From Leisingera sp. ANG59 (GTDB lineage Bacteria; Pseudomonadota; Alphaproteobacteria; Rhodobacterales; Rhodobacteraceae): DNA of 64,000 bases. Every line of letters starts with the position of its first letter. Position 1 is the stretch's first letter. The notes below the pieces were generated by a model. It had not been told where the DNA came from. It worked only from the letters and a program-made list of their open reading frames with translations, and ran no database searches. The position numbers were made by a program, and so were the translations under genes. Location of the stretch: NCBI RefSeq assembly GCF_013317235.1, contig NZ_WLCM01000004.1, positions 219,088 to 283,087 on the forward strand, in the 5' to 3' direction. Shown here in pieces: positions 24,074 to 32,261 of the stretch.

Positions 24074-24840
24074 GCCTCTTTCCCCGAGAATGTGGCGCTG
24101 TTGGAAATCAGCGGTTCCGGCGGCTTTGGTTTCTTCAGGAACGGTGCGCGCTTGACCCAGAGCCGCAGCGCCTGCCAGTAGATCAGCGCAACGACGCGGG
24201 CCGCCCCGAGCGGCCTGCGCAGGGCAGCGCGCAGCAGTCCTCCAGCAGTGACGGGGCGGCGCAGTCCATTCAGCGTCGCCAGTACCCCCTCTTCGCCATT
24301 GGTGTAGGAAATCCGGATGTTGAAGGCTTTATCCGTCATGCCGAAATTGAAGCGGTAGCGCCCTGCAACTTGCTGAAACGGCGAGACATGCATCAGCTTT
24401 TCCGCCTCGATCACCTCGCTGCGCCGGATTGGCCGGAAGTCCGGGTGGGCCGCGAAGTAGCAATGGCGGTGGCCGAACGTGTTGTTCACCTCGGCGATGA
24501 AGGCGCGCGGGCTGCCGTCCCTCACCGCGATCCAGAAGCTGACCGGATTGAAATGGAACCACAGGAAGCTGGGCTGGGTCAGCAGCAACAGCTCTGCGCC
24601 CTCCAGCGCAAAGCCGCGCCGTTCCAGCTCCGCGCGGAACCAGGCGATGCCGCGCCCCTTGCCGCGGGGGCCGCCGTGGCGGCGGTCATGGACCGAGAAC
24701 AGGTTGAAGCGGTTGCGCGACAGCAGCGGCGGCGCGCCGTCGGTCATGTCGGTCAGGATAAAGTCGACACCGTAGCGGAAGGCGTTTTTCAAACGGCCCC
24801 TTCGCGCATGAAATGTCTGGGCTGCCACGTGTTCTATCAT
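24070..24840 (-). CDS. DUF1365 family protein
   Basis: 256 residues from the ATG at 24840. An in-frame start further upstream (25002) would run through the divergent promoter region and adds no conserved residues. The motifs FHARRGRLKNAFRYGVDFIL, FHFNPVSFWIAV and the His-rich EVNNTFGHRHCYF are typical of DUF1365, a family of unknown function that usually sits beside an FAD-dependent oxidoreductase and a cyclopropane-fatty-acid-synthase-like methylase, exactly as here. The ATG lies seven bases after a sigma-E-like -10 on the minus strand, with no ribosome site, so this may be a leaderless message. Confidence 0.88.
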   Translation of the reverse strand: MIEHVAAQTFHARRGRLKNAFRYGVDFILTDMTDGAPPLLSRNRFNLFSVHDRRHGGPRGKGRGIAWFRAELERRGFALEGAELLLLTQPSFLWFHFNPVSFWIAVRDGSPRAFIAEVNNTFGHRHCYFAAHPDFRPIRRSEVIEAEKLMHVSPFQQVAGRYRFNFGMTDKAFNIRISYTNGEEGVLATLNGLRRPVTAGGLLRAALRRPLGAARVVALIYWQALRLWVKRAPFLKKPKPPEPLISNSATFSGKEA

Positions 24841-24847
24841 GGTTCGG

Positions 24848-24874
24848 GTACGCTTGCTTTGCCGTCCCGGATCA
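24848..24874 (-). promoter_or_regulatory. Sigma-E-type promoter for DUF1365-SDR operon
   Basis: On the minus strand, TGATCC (24874-24869) is followed after 16 bases by CGTAC (24852-24848). The start codon begins at 24840, seven bases after the -10, the same distance as at rpoE. It is back to back with the rightward promoter at 24903. Confidence 0.65.
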
Positions 24875-24902
24875 CTTCCTTTGCAGTTTTTTGCGCACGG
24901 AG

Positions 24903-24929
24903 TGATCCGGTTTCTTGCTTGCGGCGTAT
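24903..24929 (+). promoter_or_regulatory. Sigma-E-type promoter for FAD oxidoreductase-methylase-photolyase operon
   Basis: TGATCC (24903-24908), 16 bases, CGTAT (24925-24929), identical in both words and spacing to the rpoE promoter. It leaves a leader of roughly 25 bases with AAGGAAAG before the ATG at 24962. Unlike the other two sites, this transcript would have a normal ribosome site. Confidence 0.7.
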
Positions 24930-24961
24930 CCAGTCCGAACAACAGCAAGGAAAGCAGACAC

Positions 24962-26311
24962 ATGCTGGACCAGACGCAGGGACGCCGCCGCAGGATTGCC
25001 ATTGCTGGCGGAGGGATATCGGGGCTTTCCGCAGCATATTACCTGTCCGCCTCGCACGATGTGACCTTGTATGAAGCCGCGCCCAGGCTGGGTGGCCACG
25101 CGCGCACCGTTCTGGCGGGCCGGAACGGCGATCAGCCTGTCGATACCGGCTTCATCGTGTTCAACTATGCCACCTATCCCTATCTGACACGGTTGTTTCG
25201 CGACCTGGATGTTCCGGTGATCAAGAGCGACATGAGCTTTTGCGCCAGCATCGACGGCGGTCGTCTGGAATACGGGCTGAACAGCCTGCGGATGCTGACT
25301 GCCCAAAAACGCAACCTCATTCGCCCGCAGTTTCACAAGATGGTCGCGGATATCCTGCGGTTCGGCAAACAGGCCGAAGCTGCTGCCACCGATGATGACA
25401 AGACAATCGGTGAATTGGTGGAGGAGCTGGGACTGGGCAGTTGGTTCCGCAACCACTACCTGATGCCGATGTGCGGCGCGATCTGGTCAACCCCGGTCAC
25501 CGATGTGGACGCTTTTCCGGCCCGGTCTCTGGTCCGCTTTTTCCGAAACCACGCGCTGCTGGCAGGCTCCGGCAAGCACCAATGGTGGACCGTCAAGGGC
25601 GGCAGCATCGAATATGTCCGCCGCCTGGAGGCGGCGCTTGTGGCCCGCGGCTGCGGGATCCACACGTCCAGCCCGGTAAAAAGCGTTGTCCGGCATTCGG
25701 ACGGGGTTCTGCTGCAGATCCAGCGCGAAGCGCCGCGCCTTTTTGACGACGTCATCTTTGCCTGCCATTCCGATCAGGCATTGGCCATTCTGGGCGCGGA
25801 TGCCCGGCCTGCAGAGACGGCAGCGCTGGGCGCAATCCGCTATCAGCCGAACACAGCTGTTTTGCACTGCCACGAAGGGCAGATGCCCAAACGGCGCAAA
25901 TGCTGGTCCAGCTGGGCTTACCGCAGCCAGGAGGGCAGGGTTGGCGTCACCTACTGGATGAACCGGCTGCAAAACATACCGGACAGCGATCCGCTGTTTG
26001 TGACGCTGAACCCCACCCAGCCCATTCCGGCGGAGAAGGTCTATGATCAGGTGCAGTTTTCACACCCCGTTTTCGACAAGGCTGCCTTGCGTGCCCAGCA
26101 CCAGATCCAAGCGATGCAGGGCCAGAACAACACTTGGTTTGCCGGTGCCTACAACCGTCACGGCTTCCACGAAGACGGCATCGCCAGCGCCATGCGGATT
26201 GTCCGCATGATGAATGCTTTCACATTCTCCCCGGCCAAAGGAACAGATCATGGCATTGACAGACAAAGCCCTTCAGTCGGAATTTCTGGAAGCCTGCGCG
26301 CAATTGCGTGA
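24962..26311 (+). CDS. FAD-dependent amine-oxidase-like oxidoreductase of the sigma-E regulon
   Basis: 449 residues from ATG 24962 (AAGGAAAG upstream). N-terminal FAD site IAIAGGGISGLSAAYYL with the downstream acidic VTLYEAAPRLGGHARTV; GFIVFNYATYP and the C-terminal NTWFAGAYNRHGFHEDGIAS (second FAD segment) follow. It belongs to the flavin amine oxidase/phytoene desaturase superfamily. The R. sphaeroides counterpart lies beside rpoE-chrR, is in the sigma-E regulon, and has been linked to efficient sigma-E release and to unusual fatty-acid formation (recalled from the literature). The last 62 bases overlap the start of the methylase gene. Confidence 0.88.
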   Translation: MLDQTQGRRRRIAIAGGGISGLSAAYYLSASHDVTLYEAAPRLGGHARTVLAGRNGDQPVDTGFIVFNYATYPYLTRLFRDLDVPVIKSDMSFCASIDGGRLEYGLNSLRMLTAQKRNLIRPQFHKMVADILRFGKQAEAAATDDDKTIGELVEELGLGSWFRNHYLMPMCGAIWSTPVTDVDAFPARSLVRFFRNHALLAGSGKHQWWTVKGGSIEYVRRLEAALVARGCGIHTSSPVKSVVRHSDGVLLQIQREAPRLFDDVIFACHSDQALAILGADARPAETAALGAIRYQPNTAVLHCHEGQMPKRRKCWSSWAYRSQEGRVGVTYWMNRLQNIPDSDPLFVTLNPTQPIPAEKVYDQVQFSHPVFDKAALRAQHQIQAMQGQNNTWFAGAYNRHGFHEDGIASAMRIVRMMNAFTFSPAKGTDHGIDRQSPSVGISGSLRAIA

Positions 26312-27407
26312 GGGGCGGCTGACGCTTCGAACGCCGGACGGTGCGCGTTATGAATTCGGCGGAACAGGCCCTGAGGCCGAAATGCAGATCAACGACTGGG
26401 CTGCGGTTTCTGCGATGGCGGCGCATGGTCAGGTCGGCCTTGGCGAGGCCTATGTGCAGGGCCTCTGGGACACGCCGTCGGTCGAGGGGCTGATGCGGCT
26501 GGCGATGCAGAACCGCGAGCATCTGGGAAGCTACGATCAGGCCAGCCCGCTGAACCGGGCCAAGTTCCGCATCGTCGACACGCTGCTGCGCGCCAACTCC
26601 AAGCGCGGTGCCCGCCGCAACATCCGCGCGCATTACGATGTCGGCAACGAATTCTACCAGTTGTGGCTGGACGACGGCATGACCTATTCCTCCGGCCTGT
26701 TCGGCGCGGAGGGCGATGATCTGGCGCAGGCCCAAAGCCGAAAGAACGCCCGCATCCTGTCGCGACTGGGGAGCGGCGAGCGGGTGCTGGAGATCGGCTG
26801 CGGCTGGGGCGGCTTTGCCGAGCAGGCCTGCGCCGAAGGCCGCGACGTGACCGGTGTCACCATTTCGCGCAACCAGCACAGCTATGCCGAAAGCCGCCTG
26901 GACGGGCGCGCCGACATCCAGCTGCGCGACTACCGCGACATTGGCGGCAAATTCGACAACATCGTCTCGATCGAGATGATTGAGGCGGTGGGCGAGCGCT
27001 ACTGGCCCAGCTATTTCGCCAAGCTGAAGGACAGCCTGGCCGAAGGCGGCCGGGTGCTGCTGCAGGCGATCACGGTGCGGGATGATTTCTTTCAGACCTA
27101 CCGGACCTCTTCGGATTACATACGCCAATATGTCTTTCCCGGCGGCATGCTGCTGTCCGACCAGGTGATCGCGCAGCAGGCCAGGTCGGCGGGGCTGCAG
27201 GTGGCCGATAGTTTTGCCTTCGGAGAGGATTACGCCCGCACCTGCCGGATCTGGGCCGAGCGTCTGGCGGCGCAAAAGCGGCGGATCACGGACCTTGGCT
27301 ATGGCGAGGCCTTCTTCCGCAACTGGCAGTACTACCTGGAGATCTGCGCCGCTTCCTTTGCGATCGGCCACACCAATGTCGTGCAGGTGGAGCTGGCCCA
27401 TGCGTAA
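26250..27407 (+). CDS. Cyclopropane-fatty-acid-synthase-like SAM methyltransferase
   Basis: 385 residues from ATG 26250 (AAAGGAACAG upstream). SAM site VLEIGCGWGGFAEQAC, preceded by RRNIRAHYDVGNEFYQLWLD and MTYSSGLF and followed by EMIEAVGERYW, all diagnostic of CFA synthases, which methylate acyl chains of membrane phospholipids. In rhodobacters a paralogue in this position methylates acyl chains on the way to furan fatty acids, which react with singlet oxygen; that assignment here is by analogy of gene order. Length is normal. It is embedded between the FAD oxidoreductase and a chalcone-isomerase-like protein in a tightly overlapping operon. Confidence 0.9.
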   Translation: MALTDKALQSEFLEACAQLREGRLTLRTPDGARYEFGGTGPEAEMQINDWAAVSAMAAHGQVGLGEAYVQGLWDTPSVEGLMRLAMQNREHLGSYDQASPLNRAKFRIVDTLLRANSKRGARRNIRAHYDVGNEFYQLWLDDGMTYSSGLFGAEGDDLAQAQSRKNARILSRLGSGERVLEIGCGWGGFAEQACAEGRDVTGVTISRNQHSYAESRLDGRADIQLRDYRDIGGKFDNIVSIEMIEAVGERYWPSYFAKLKDSLAEGGRVLLQAITVRDDFFQTYRTSSDYIRQYVFPGGMLLSDQVIAQQARSAGLQVADSFAFGEDYARTCRIWAERLAAQKRRITDLGYGEAFFRNWQYYLEICAASFAIGHTNVVQVELAHA

Positions 27408-27891
27408 GCTGCTCCTGGCCCTGTGCCTGCTCGCGGCTCCCTCAGCGGGCTTTACCTCTGCGGTGCAATCGCTGCTGCCGGGGGCCGATCAGCGCGGCGC
27501 GGCGACGTTCCGGCTGCTGGGTGTGCCGGTCTATCAGGCGCGGCTGTTCACGCGCGGTGGCGCGCCGCTGGACTGGGGCCAGGATTTCGCGCTTGAGCTG
27601 ACCTATCAGCGACAGCTGAGCCAGACCGATCTTGTCGAGGCCACCCTGCGCGAAATGCGGCGGCTCGGTCAGGCCGCGCCGGGCCGCGCCCGGTTTGAGG
27701 CCTGCTTTCAGGGCGTTGCCCCCGGCGACCGCTATCTTGCGGTGAGCGAAGGTCCGGACCGGATCCGCTTCCTGCGCAATGGCCGCAGCGCCTGCACCCT
27801 GTCCCAGCCGGGGATCAAGCGCAGCTTCATGTCGATCTTTGTGGGCGAAAACACTCGCTCTGCCCGCTTCACCCGCGCGCTGCTGGGCTGA
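27400..27891 (+). CDS. Secreted chalcone-isomerase-like domain protein
   Basis: 163 residues, ATG 27400 overlapping the methylase end by eight bases. A signal peptide (MRKLLLALCLLAAPSAGFTSA) is followed by the chalcone-isomerase-like pattern FRLLGVPVYQARLFTRGG, then LELTYQRQLSQTDLVEATLREM. Bacterial members of this family mostly lack known chemistry, and some bind fatty acids (family knowledge). Its place in a lipid-modifying stress operon would suit a periplasmic lipid-related role. Two Cys residues in the second half (FEACFQG and GRSACTL) could form a disulfide. Confidence 0.72.
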   Translation: MRKLLLALCLLAAPSAGFTSAVQSLLPGADQRGAATFRLLGVPVYQARLFTRGGAPLDWGQDFALELTYQRQLSQTDLVEATLREMRRLGQAAPGRARFEACFQGVAPGDRYLAVSEGPDRIRFLRNGRSACTLSQPGIKRSFMSIFVGENTRSARFTRALLG

Positions 27892-27893
27892 GG

Positions 27894-29120
27894 ATGCTGT
27901 ATCCCCGGGTCAGCCTCTATGCGATGATGCTCGCCTCGGCGGGGATCCCGCTGTACATCCACCTGCCGCAGTTTGCCTCGGTGAACCTCGGGATCGGGCT
28001 GGGCGCGCTTGGCGGCATCCTGCTGGCCATCCGGCTGTTCGACCTTGTGCAGGATCCGCTAATTGGCTGGGCCATCGACCGCTGGCCGCAGATGCAGCCG
28101 TGGTTCGCGCTGGCGGCCGCTGGCGGGCTGGCGATCGGATTTCCGCTGCTGTTCGGGCTGACGACCGGGCCGCTGGCGGTGGCGAAGCTGGTGCTGGTGC
28201 TGCTTCTGCTGTTCTCGGCCTACAGTCTGGGCATGATCCTGCTGTACGGCCGCAGCGCCACGCTGGCCAAGCAATCCACCCCGCGGGAGCTTCTGACGCT
28301 GGCGGCCTTCCGCGAAGCCGGGATGTTGAGCGGCGTGATCTTTGCCGCCATCGCACCCGCGATGCTGGCGGGAATGGGGGCCGCGGGGAAGGGCTATGGC
28401 GCCTTCGGGTTCGTGCTGGGCGGCCTTGCCCTGTTAACCGCTGCGGCAACCGTGCGGCTCTGGAGGCGCCCGGCGGTCTCCGGCCAGCCGTTGTCAGCCA
28501 TGGCCCTCGCACAGGCCGGGGCGCTGCGGCTGCTGACGCTCGCGGTGCTGAACAGCCTGCCGGTGGCGCTAACCTCCACCCTGTTCCTGTTCTTTGTCGA
28601 AGACCACCTGCAGCTTGCGGGCTACGCCGGGCCGCTGCTGGTGCTGTTTTTCCTCTGCGCCGGCTTGAGCGTGCCGCTGTGGGCGCGCCTCAGCCAGCGG
28701 ATCGGAGCAAAGCAGACGCTGCTGATCGCCATGCCGTTGGCAATCGCCAGCTTTGCCGGCGCCGCGGCGCTGGGTCCGGGCAGCCTGCCGGGATTTGCCC
28801 TGATCTGCGCGGTCTCGGGTGCCACGCTTGGCGCTGACATGGTGCTGCTGCCCGCGATGTTCAGCATCGCGCTGACCCGCGCGGGCCTCAATGCCTCCGC
28901 CGCCTTCGGCATCTGGTCCTTTGCGGGCAAGCTGGCGCTGGCGCTGGCCGCCGCGCTGGCGCTACCGCTTTTGCAGCAGCAGGGGTTCCGACCCGGAGCG
29001 GACAATAGCCCGCAGGCGCTGCGCGCCCTAGCCCTGTCCTACGCGGTTCTGCCCTGTGTCCTGAAAACCGCCGCCTTCGCCTTTGCCCTGACCCTGCCAT
29101 CAGAAAGAGCAACAGCATGA
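27894..29120 (+). CDS. MFS transporter (GPH/MelB-like) of the sigma-E regulon
   Basis: 408 residues, ATG two bases after the preceding stop. About twelve hydrophobic helices; the loop RLFDLVQDPLIGWAIDRWP after helix 2 matches the sodium-sugar (GPH/MFS_2) branch. Corresponding carriers occur in the R. sphaeroides sigma-E locus. The solute is unknown. It might move a lipid precursor or product, but no binding residue in the sequence tells. Its end overlaps the DUF3833 start (ATGA), so it is part of the same transcript. Confidence 0.85.
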   Translation: MLYPRVSLYAMMLASAGIPLYIHLPQFASVNLGIGLGALGGILLAIRLFDLVQDPLIGWAIDRWPQMQPWFALAAAGGLAIGFPLLFGLTTGPLAVAKLVLVLLLLFSAYSLGMILLYGRSATLAKQSTPRELLTLAAFREAGMLSGVIFAAIAPAMLAGMGAAGKGYGAFGFVLGGLALLTAAATVRLWRRPAVSGQPLSAMALAQAGALRLLTLAVLNSLPVALTSTLFLFFVEDHLQLAGYAGPLLVLFFLCAGLSVPLWARLSQRIGAKQTLLIAMPLAIASFAGAAALGPGSLPGFALICAVSGATLGADMVLLPAMFSIALTRAGLNASAAFGIWSFAGKLALALAAALALPLLQQQGFRPGADNSPQALRALALSYAVLPCVLKTAAFAFALTLPSERATA

Positions 29121-29665
29121 AACTCCTGACCCTCTGCCTCGCGATCGCGCTTCTTGCGATGATTGCAAAGACCTATGTGTTCAGCTTCCGCTTTCAGTCG
29201 CCGCAGGAATATGAGGGCACCGGCCCGCAGTTTGTTCTGACTGAACACTTGTCCGGCGAGATCCTGTCTGAAGGGGTGATTTTTGGCCCGGCAGGCAAGA
29301 TGGCAAGCAGCTTTACCGCCCGGATGGTCGGGAATTGGGAGGGTGATACGGGCACCCTCAGCGAAGAGTTCACCTTTTCCAACGGTGCCAGCCAAAGCCG
29401 CAAGTGGCACCTTAAGCTGGGTCCCGGAAACACCTTCACGGCAACCGCGGATGACCTGGACGGCGTGGCGCAGGGTGTAGTGTCCGGCTCAACTGTGCGG
29501 CTTACCTACAACATTATCCTGCCCGAAAACTCAGGCGGTTACACATTGCAGGCCACAGACTGGCTGTATCTGACCGAGGACGGCGTCATCATGAACCGGG
29601 CCGAGATGCGAAAGTTCGGCGTCAAGGTTGCCGAGCTGGTCGCCACCATGCGGCCCGCGCAATGA
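29117..29665 (+). CDS. DUF3833 family protein
   Basis: 182 residues, overlapping the MFS stop by four bases. N-terminal hydrophobic segment (LLTLCLAIALLAMIAKTYVF) is a signal or anchor; the rest reads as a beta-rich lipocalin-like body with alternating hydrophobics (SFTARMVGNWEGDTGTLSEEF, RKWHLKLGPGNTFTATADDL, YTLQATDWLYLTEDGVIMNR). DUF3833 proteins have no known function but recur beside CFA-like methylases and amine-oxidase-like enzymes. Here the lipid context suggests an envelope lipid-handling protein, as an inference only. Confidence 0.8.
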   Translation: MKLLTLCLAIALLAMIAKTYVFSFRFQSPQEYEGTGPQFVLTEHLSGEILSEGVIFGPAGKMASSFTARMVGNWEGDTGTLSEEFTFSNGASQSRKWHLKLGPGNTFTATADDLDGVAQGVVSGSTVRLTYNIILPENSGGYTLQATDWLYLTEDGVIMNRAEMRKFGVKVAELVATMRPAQ

Positions 29666-29684
29666 ACCGCCCGGGCGCCGCGGC

Positions 29685-31235
29685 ATGACCGACGAACGCG
29701 AACCCGTTGCCGATGGCAACCTCATCCTCATCCTGGGTGATCAGCTCAGCCGCAATATTCCTTCGCTGACGGACGCGGACCCGTCGCGTGACATCCTTCT
29801 GATGGCCGAAGTGATGGAAGAGGCCTCCTATGTCCGCCACCACAAGAAGAAGATCGCCTTTGTGTTTTCGGCCATGCGCCATTTCTCCCAGGAGCTGGAA
29901 GCCGGCGGCTGGCGGCTGCGCTATGTGCGGCTGGACGATCCCGGCAACTCCGGCAGCCTGACCGGCGAGATCGGCCGGCTGCGCACGGACCATCCGCAGG
30001 CGCGGGTGGTGGTTACGGAGCCCGGAGAATACCGGCTGAAGTCCGCGCTGCTGGATTGGGTGGAACAGGCGGGCGTCGAACTGGACATGCGGCAGGACAG
30101 CCGCTTTCTCTGCTCCCACCAGCGGTTCCAGCAATGGGCCGAGGGGCGCAAGCAGCTGCGGATGGAGTATTTTTACCGCGAGATGCGCCGCGAGACCGGG
30201 TTGCTGATGAATGGCGATCAGCCGGAGGGCGGCAAGTGGAACTTTGACGATGAGAACCGCAAGCCTGCGAGCGGTGGAATGTTCCTGCCGCGCCCGCTGC
30301 AAACCACGCCCGACAGCATCACCGAGGAGGTTCTGGACCTGGTTGACGCCCGCTTTGGCGGCAATTTCGGCACCCTGCGCCCGTTCTGGTTCGCAGTGAC
30401 GCGGACCGGCGCGCTGGAGGCGCTTGAAGGCTTCGTGGAACAGGCGCTGCCGGATTTCGGCGACTATCAGGACGCCATGCTGGAGGGCGAGCGGTTCCTC
30501 TACCACTCGGTCCTGTCGCATTACATCAACGCAGGCCTGCTGGAGCCGCTGGAGGTCTGCCGCCGGGTCGAGCGCGCCTATTACGAAGGCCACGCGCCGC
30601 TGAACGCGGCGGAGGGGTTCATCCGCCAGATCATCGGTTGGCGCGAGTACATGCGCGGGATCTACTGGCTCAACATGCCGGGCTATACCGAACAGAATTT
30701 CCTTAAGGCCACCCGCCCCCTGCCGGAATTCTACTGGACCGGCGAGACCGACATGGCCTGCCTGGCCGCCGCCATCACCCAGACCCGAGAAGAGGCCTAT
30801 GCGCATCACATCCAGCGCCTGATGGTGACAGGAAACTTTGCCATGCTTGCGGCGGTTGACCCTCGCGAGGTGCATGAATGGTATCTGGCGGTCTATGCCG
30901 ACGCTTATGAGTGGGTCGAGGCGCCGAATGTGATTGGCATGAGCCAGTTTGCCGATGGCGGTCTGCTGGGGTCAAAACCCTATGCTGCCAGCGGCAACTA
31001 CATCAACAAGATGTCGGATCATTGCGCAGGCTGCAGCTATGATGTGAAACGCAGGACAGGCAAGGGGGCTTGCCCTTTCAACCCGTTGTACTGGGATTTC
31101 CTAGTGCGCAACGCTGACAAGCTGCGCGAAAATCCCCGCCTGCATCAGGTTTACCGGACTTGGGACAGGATGAGCTCTGAACGGCAAAACGCTTATTTGG
31201 AAACGGCCCGGCAGCTTCTGGAACGGTATTTTTAA
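29685..31235 (+). CDS. Fe-S bacterial cryptochrome/(6-4) photolyase (CryB/PhrB type)
   Basis: 516 residues from ATG 29685. N-terminal Rossmann-like antenna domain (LILILGDQLSRNIPSL, 1-130) and helical FAD domain. C359, C447, C450 and C463 are each exactly 13 residues after C346, C434, C437 and C450 of R. sphaeroides CryB, the ligands of its [4Fe-4S] cluster (SDHCAGC...ACPFNPLYWDF). Members repair (6-4) photoproducts or act as photoreceptors, with a lumazine antenna. As last gene of the sigma-E operon it links singlet-oxygen sensing to light-damage repair. No ribosome site precedes the start, which is 20 bases after the DUF3833 stop, so coupling is likely. Confidence 0.93.
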   Translation: MTDEREPVADGNLILILGDQLSRNIPSLTDADPSRDILLMAEVMEEASYVRHHKKKIAFVFSAMRHFSQELEAGGWRLRYVRLDDPGNSGSLTGEIGRLRTDHPQARVVVTEPGEYRLKSALLDWVEQAGVELDMRQDSRFLCSHQRFQQWAEGRKQLRMEYFYREMRRETGLLMNGDQPEGGKWNFDDENRKPASGGMFLPRPLQTTPDSITEEVLDLVDARFGGNFGTLRPFWFAVTRTGALEALEGFVEQALPDFGDYQDAMLEGERFLYHSVLSHYINAGLLEPLEVCRRVERAYYEGHAPLNAAEGFIRQIIGWREYMRGIYWLNMPGYTEQNFLKATRPLPEFYWTGETDMACLAAAITQTREEAYAHHIQRLMVTGNFAMLAAVDPREVHEWYLAVYADAYEWVEAPNVIGMSQFADGGLLGSKPYAASGNYINKMSDHCAGCSYDVKRRTGKGACPFNPLYWDFLVRNADKLRENPRLHQVYRTWDRMSSERQNAYLETARQLLERYF

Positions 31236-31474
31236 GAATAAATCTCCGTGATTTCACTTTGCTTCACGGCGGGCGCAATGGGGGGGACCGCGTGGCAATT
31301 CCCAGATAAGCAAATAAAGGCTGCCAATCTTTGGTGTCTGCGACATGGGAACCGGCGTTCGAGAAATTCCGAGGCTTCCAGACAAGCCGCGCCGATTGCC
31401 GGTCGGCGGCCAGGCGGCCCTTGTCTTCATTATTCGAGACCGTCAGGCAAGGGCCGGGGCCAAGAGGCCTGTGA

Positions 31475-32257
31475 TCAGAACCTCAACGACAGGCAGGACA
31501 TGCCGCCGTCCAGCTTGGCACAGTCTGCGTTATCGATCTCGACGATCTCGTATCCGGCCGTGGCAAGCATCTCCGCCGTGCGCGGAAAACCGGCTGCCAT
31601 CAGCACCAGATTATTGAAGCGGATGGCGTTCGCCGCAGCTTCCTCGCCGTCGGCCACGTGCAGAACGCGGTAGCCTGCGAAGCAGCCTGAGGCGTCCAGG
31701 CGCCTGGTCGAGAGGATCGTCTCAGCGTCCATCAGCGAACAATCAGTTTTGAAATGCAGAACGCCTTCGGGGGTGAACACCTCGCGCAGAGTATGGCCCC
31801 ATTCCGCGGCGATTTCAGCCAGTTCGGCAACTCCGGCGGCATCCGTGCGGTCGGAACGGCCGACCAGGATCTCCTTGCCGGTCACCAGGATGTCGCCGCC
31901 TTCGATATGGCCGGGGCCGGTGATTTCGCGAACGTCGTCGTAGCAGGCGCTCAGGGTGGGAGCCATTTCCGCCACCTCGCCAAGCCGCGACGGCGCGCCG
32001 GGGCGCATCAGGATGGTGCCCTGCGGCAGGCAGAGGGCCGTGTCCTCCACGAATTGAGCGTCGGGGAAAGCTTCCAGCGGGTCCAGTTCGATCACTTCGG
32101 CGCCGGTGCTGCGCAGCGCGGCGACATAGGCTGCGTGGGCCTTTAGCATTCCGTCGAGGCTGGGGTTGCCAATGTCCTCGGCACGCAGGCCAGCGGTGAT
32201 GGTGGCGGCAGGGCGGCGGGTGATGGCGCGGGTGAATTCAAAAGTGGGGTTTCGCAT
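31475..32257 (-). CDS. Dimethylarginine dimethylaminohydrolase (DDAH)-like amidinohydrolase
   Basis: 260 residues from ATG 32257 (CCAGGAG upstream); the longer open frame only reads back through the previous gene. Guanidino-modifying-enzyme fold: FEFTRAITRRP at the start, FPDAQFVEDTALCLPQ, catalytic-His region GPGHIEGGDILVTG and the C-terminal LDGGMSCLSLRF, whose Cys is the expected nucleophile. DDAH turns methylated arginines into citrulline plus methylamines; relatives act on other guanidines. It is the last gene of an operon with aruH and aruI, only four bases after aruI, so it may let the cell use methylarginines or process a guanidino intermediate. Confidence 0.85.
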   Translation of the reverse strand: MRNPTFEFTRAITRRPAATITAGLRAEDIGNPSLDGMLKAHAAYVAALRSTGAEVIELDPLEAFPDAQFVEDTALCLPQGTILMRPGAPSRLGEVAEMAPTLSACYDDVREITGPGHIEGGDILVTGKEILVGRSDRTDAAGVAELAEIAAEWGHTLREVFTPEGVLHFKTDCSLMDAETILSTRRLDASGCFAGYRVLHVADGEEAAANAIRFNNLVLMAAGFPRTAEMLATAGYEIVEIDNADCAKLDGGMSCLSLRF

Positions 32258-32261
32258 GGGG

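Noticed and set aside
31416-31455. 8-bp inverted repeat GGCCCTTG/CAAGGGCC between the photolyase and DDAH-like genes
   Set aside because: 24-base loop and no T-run; too weak to call a terminator.
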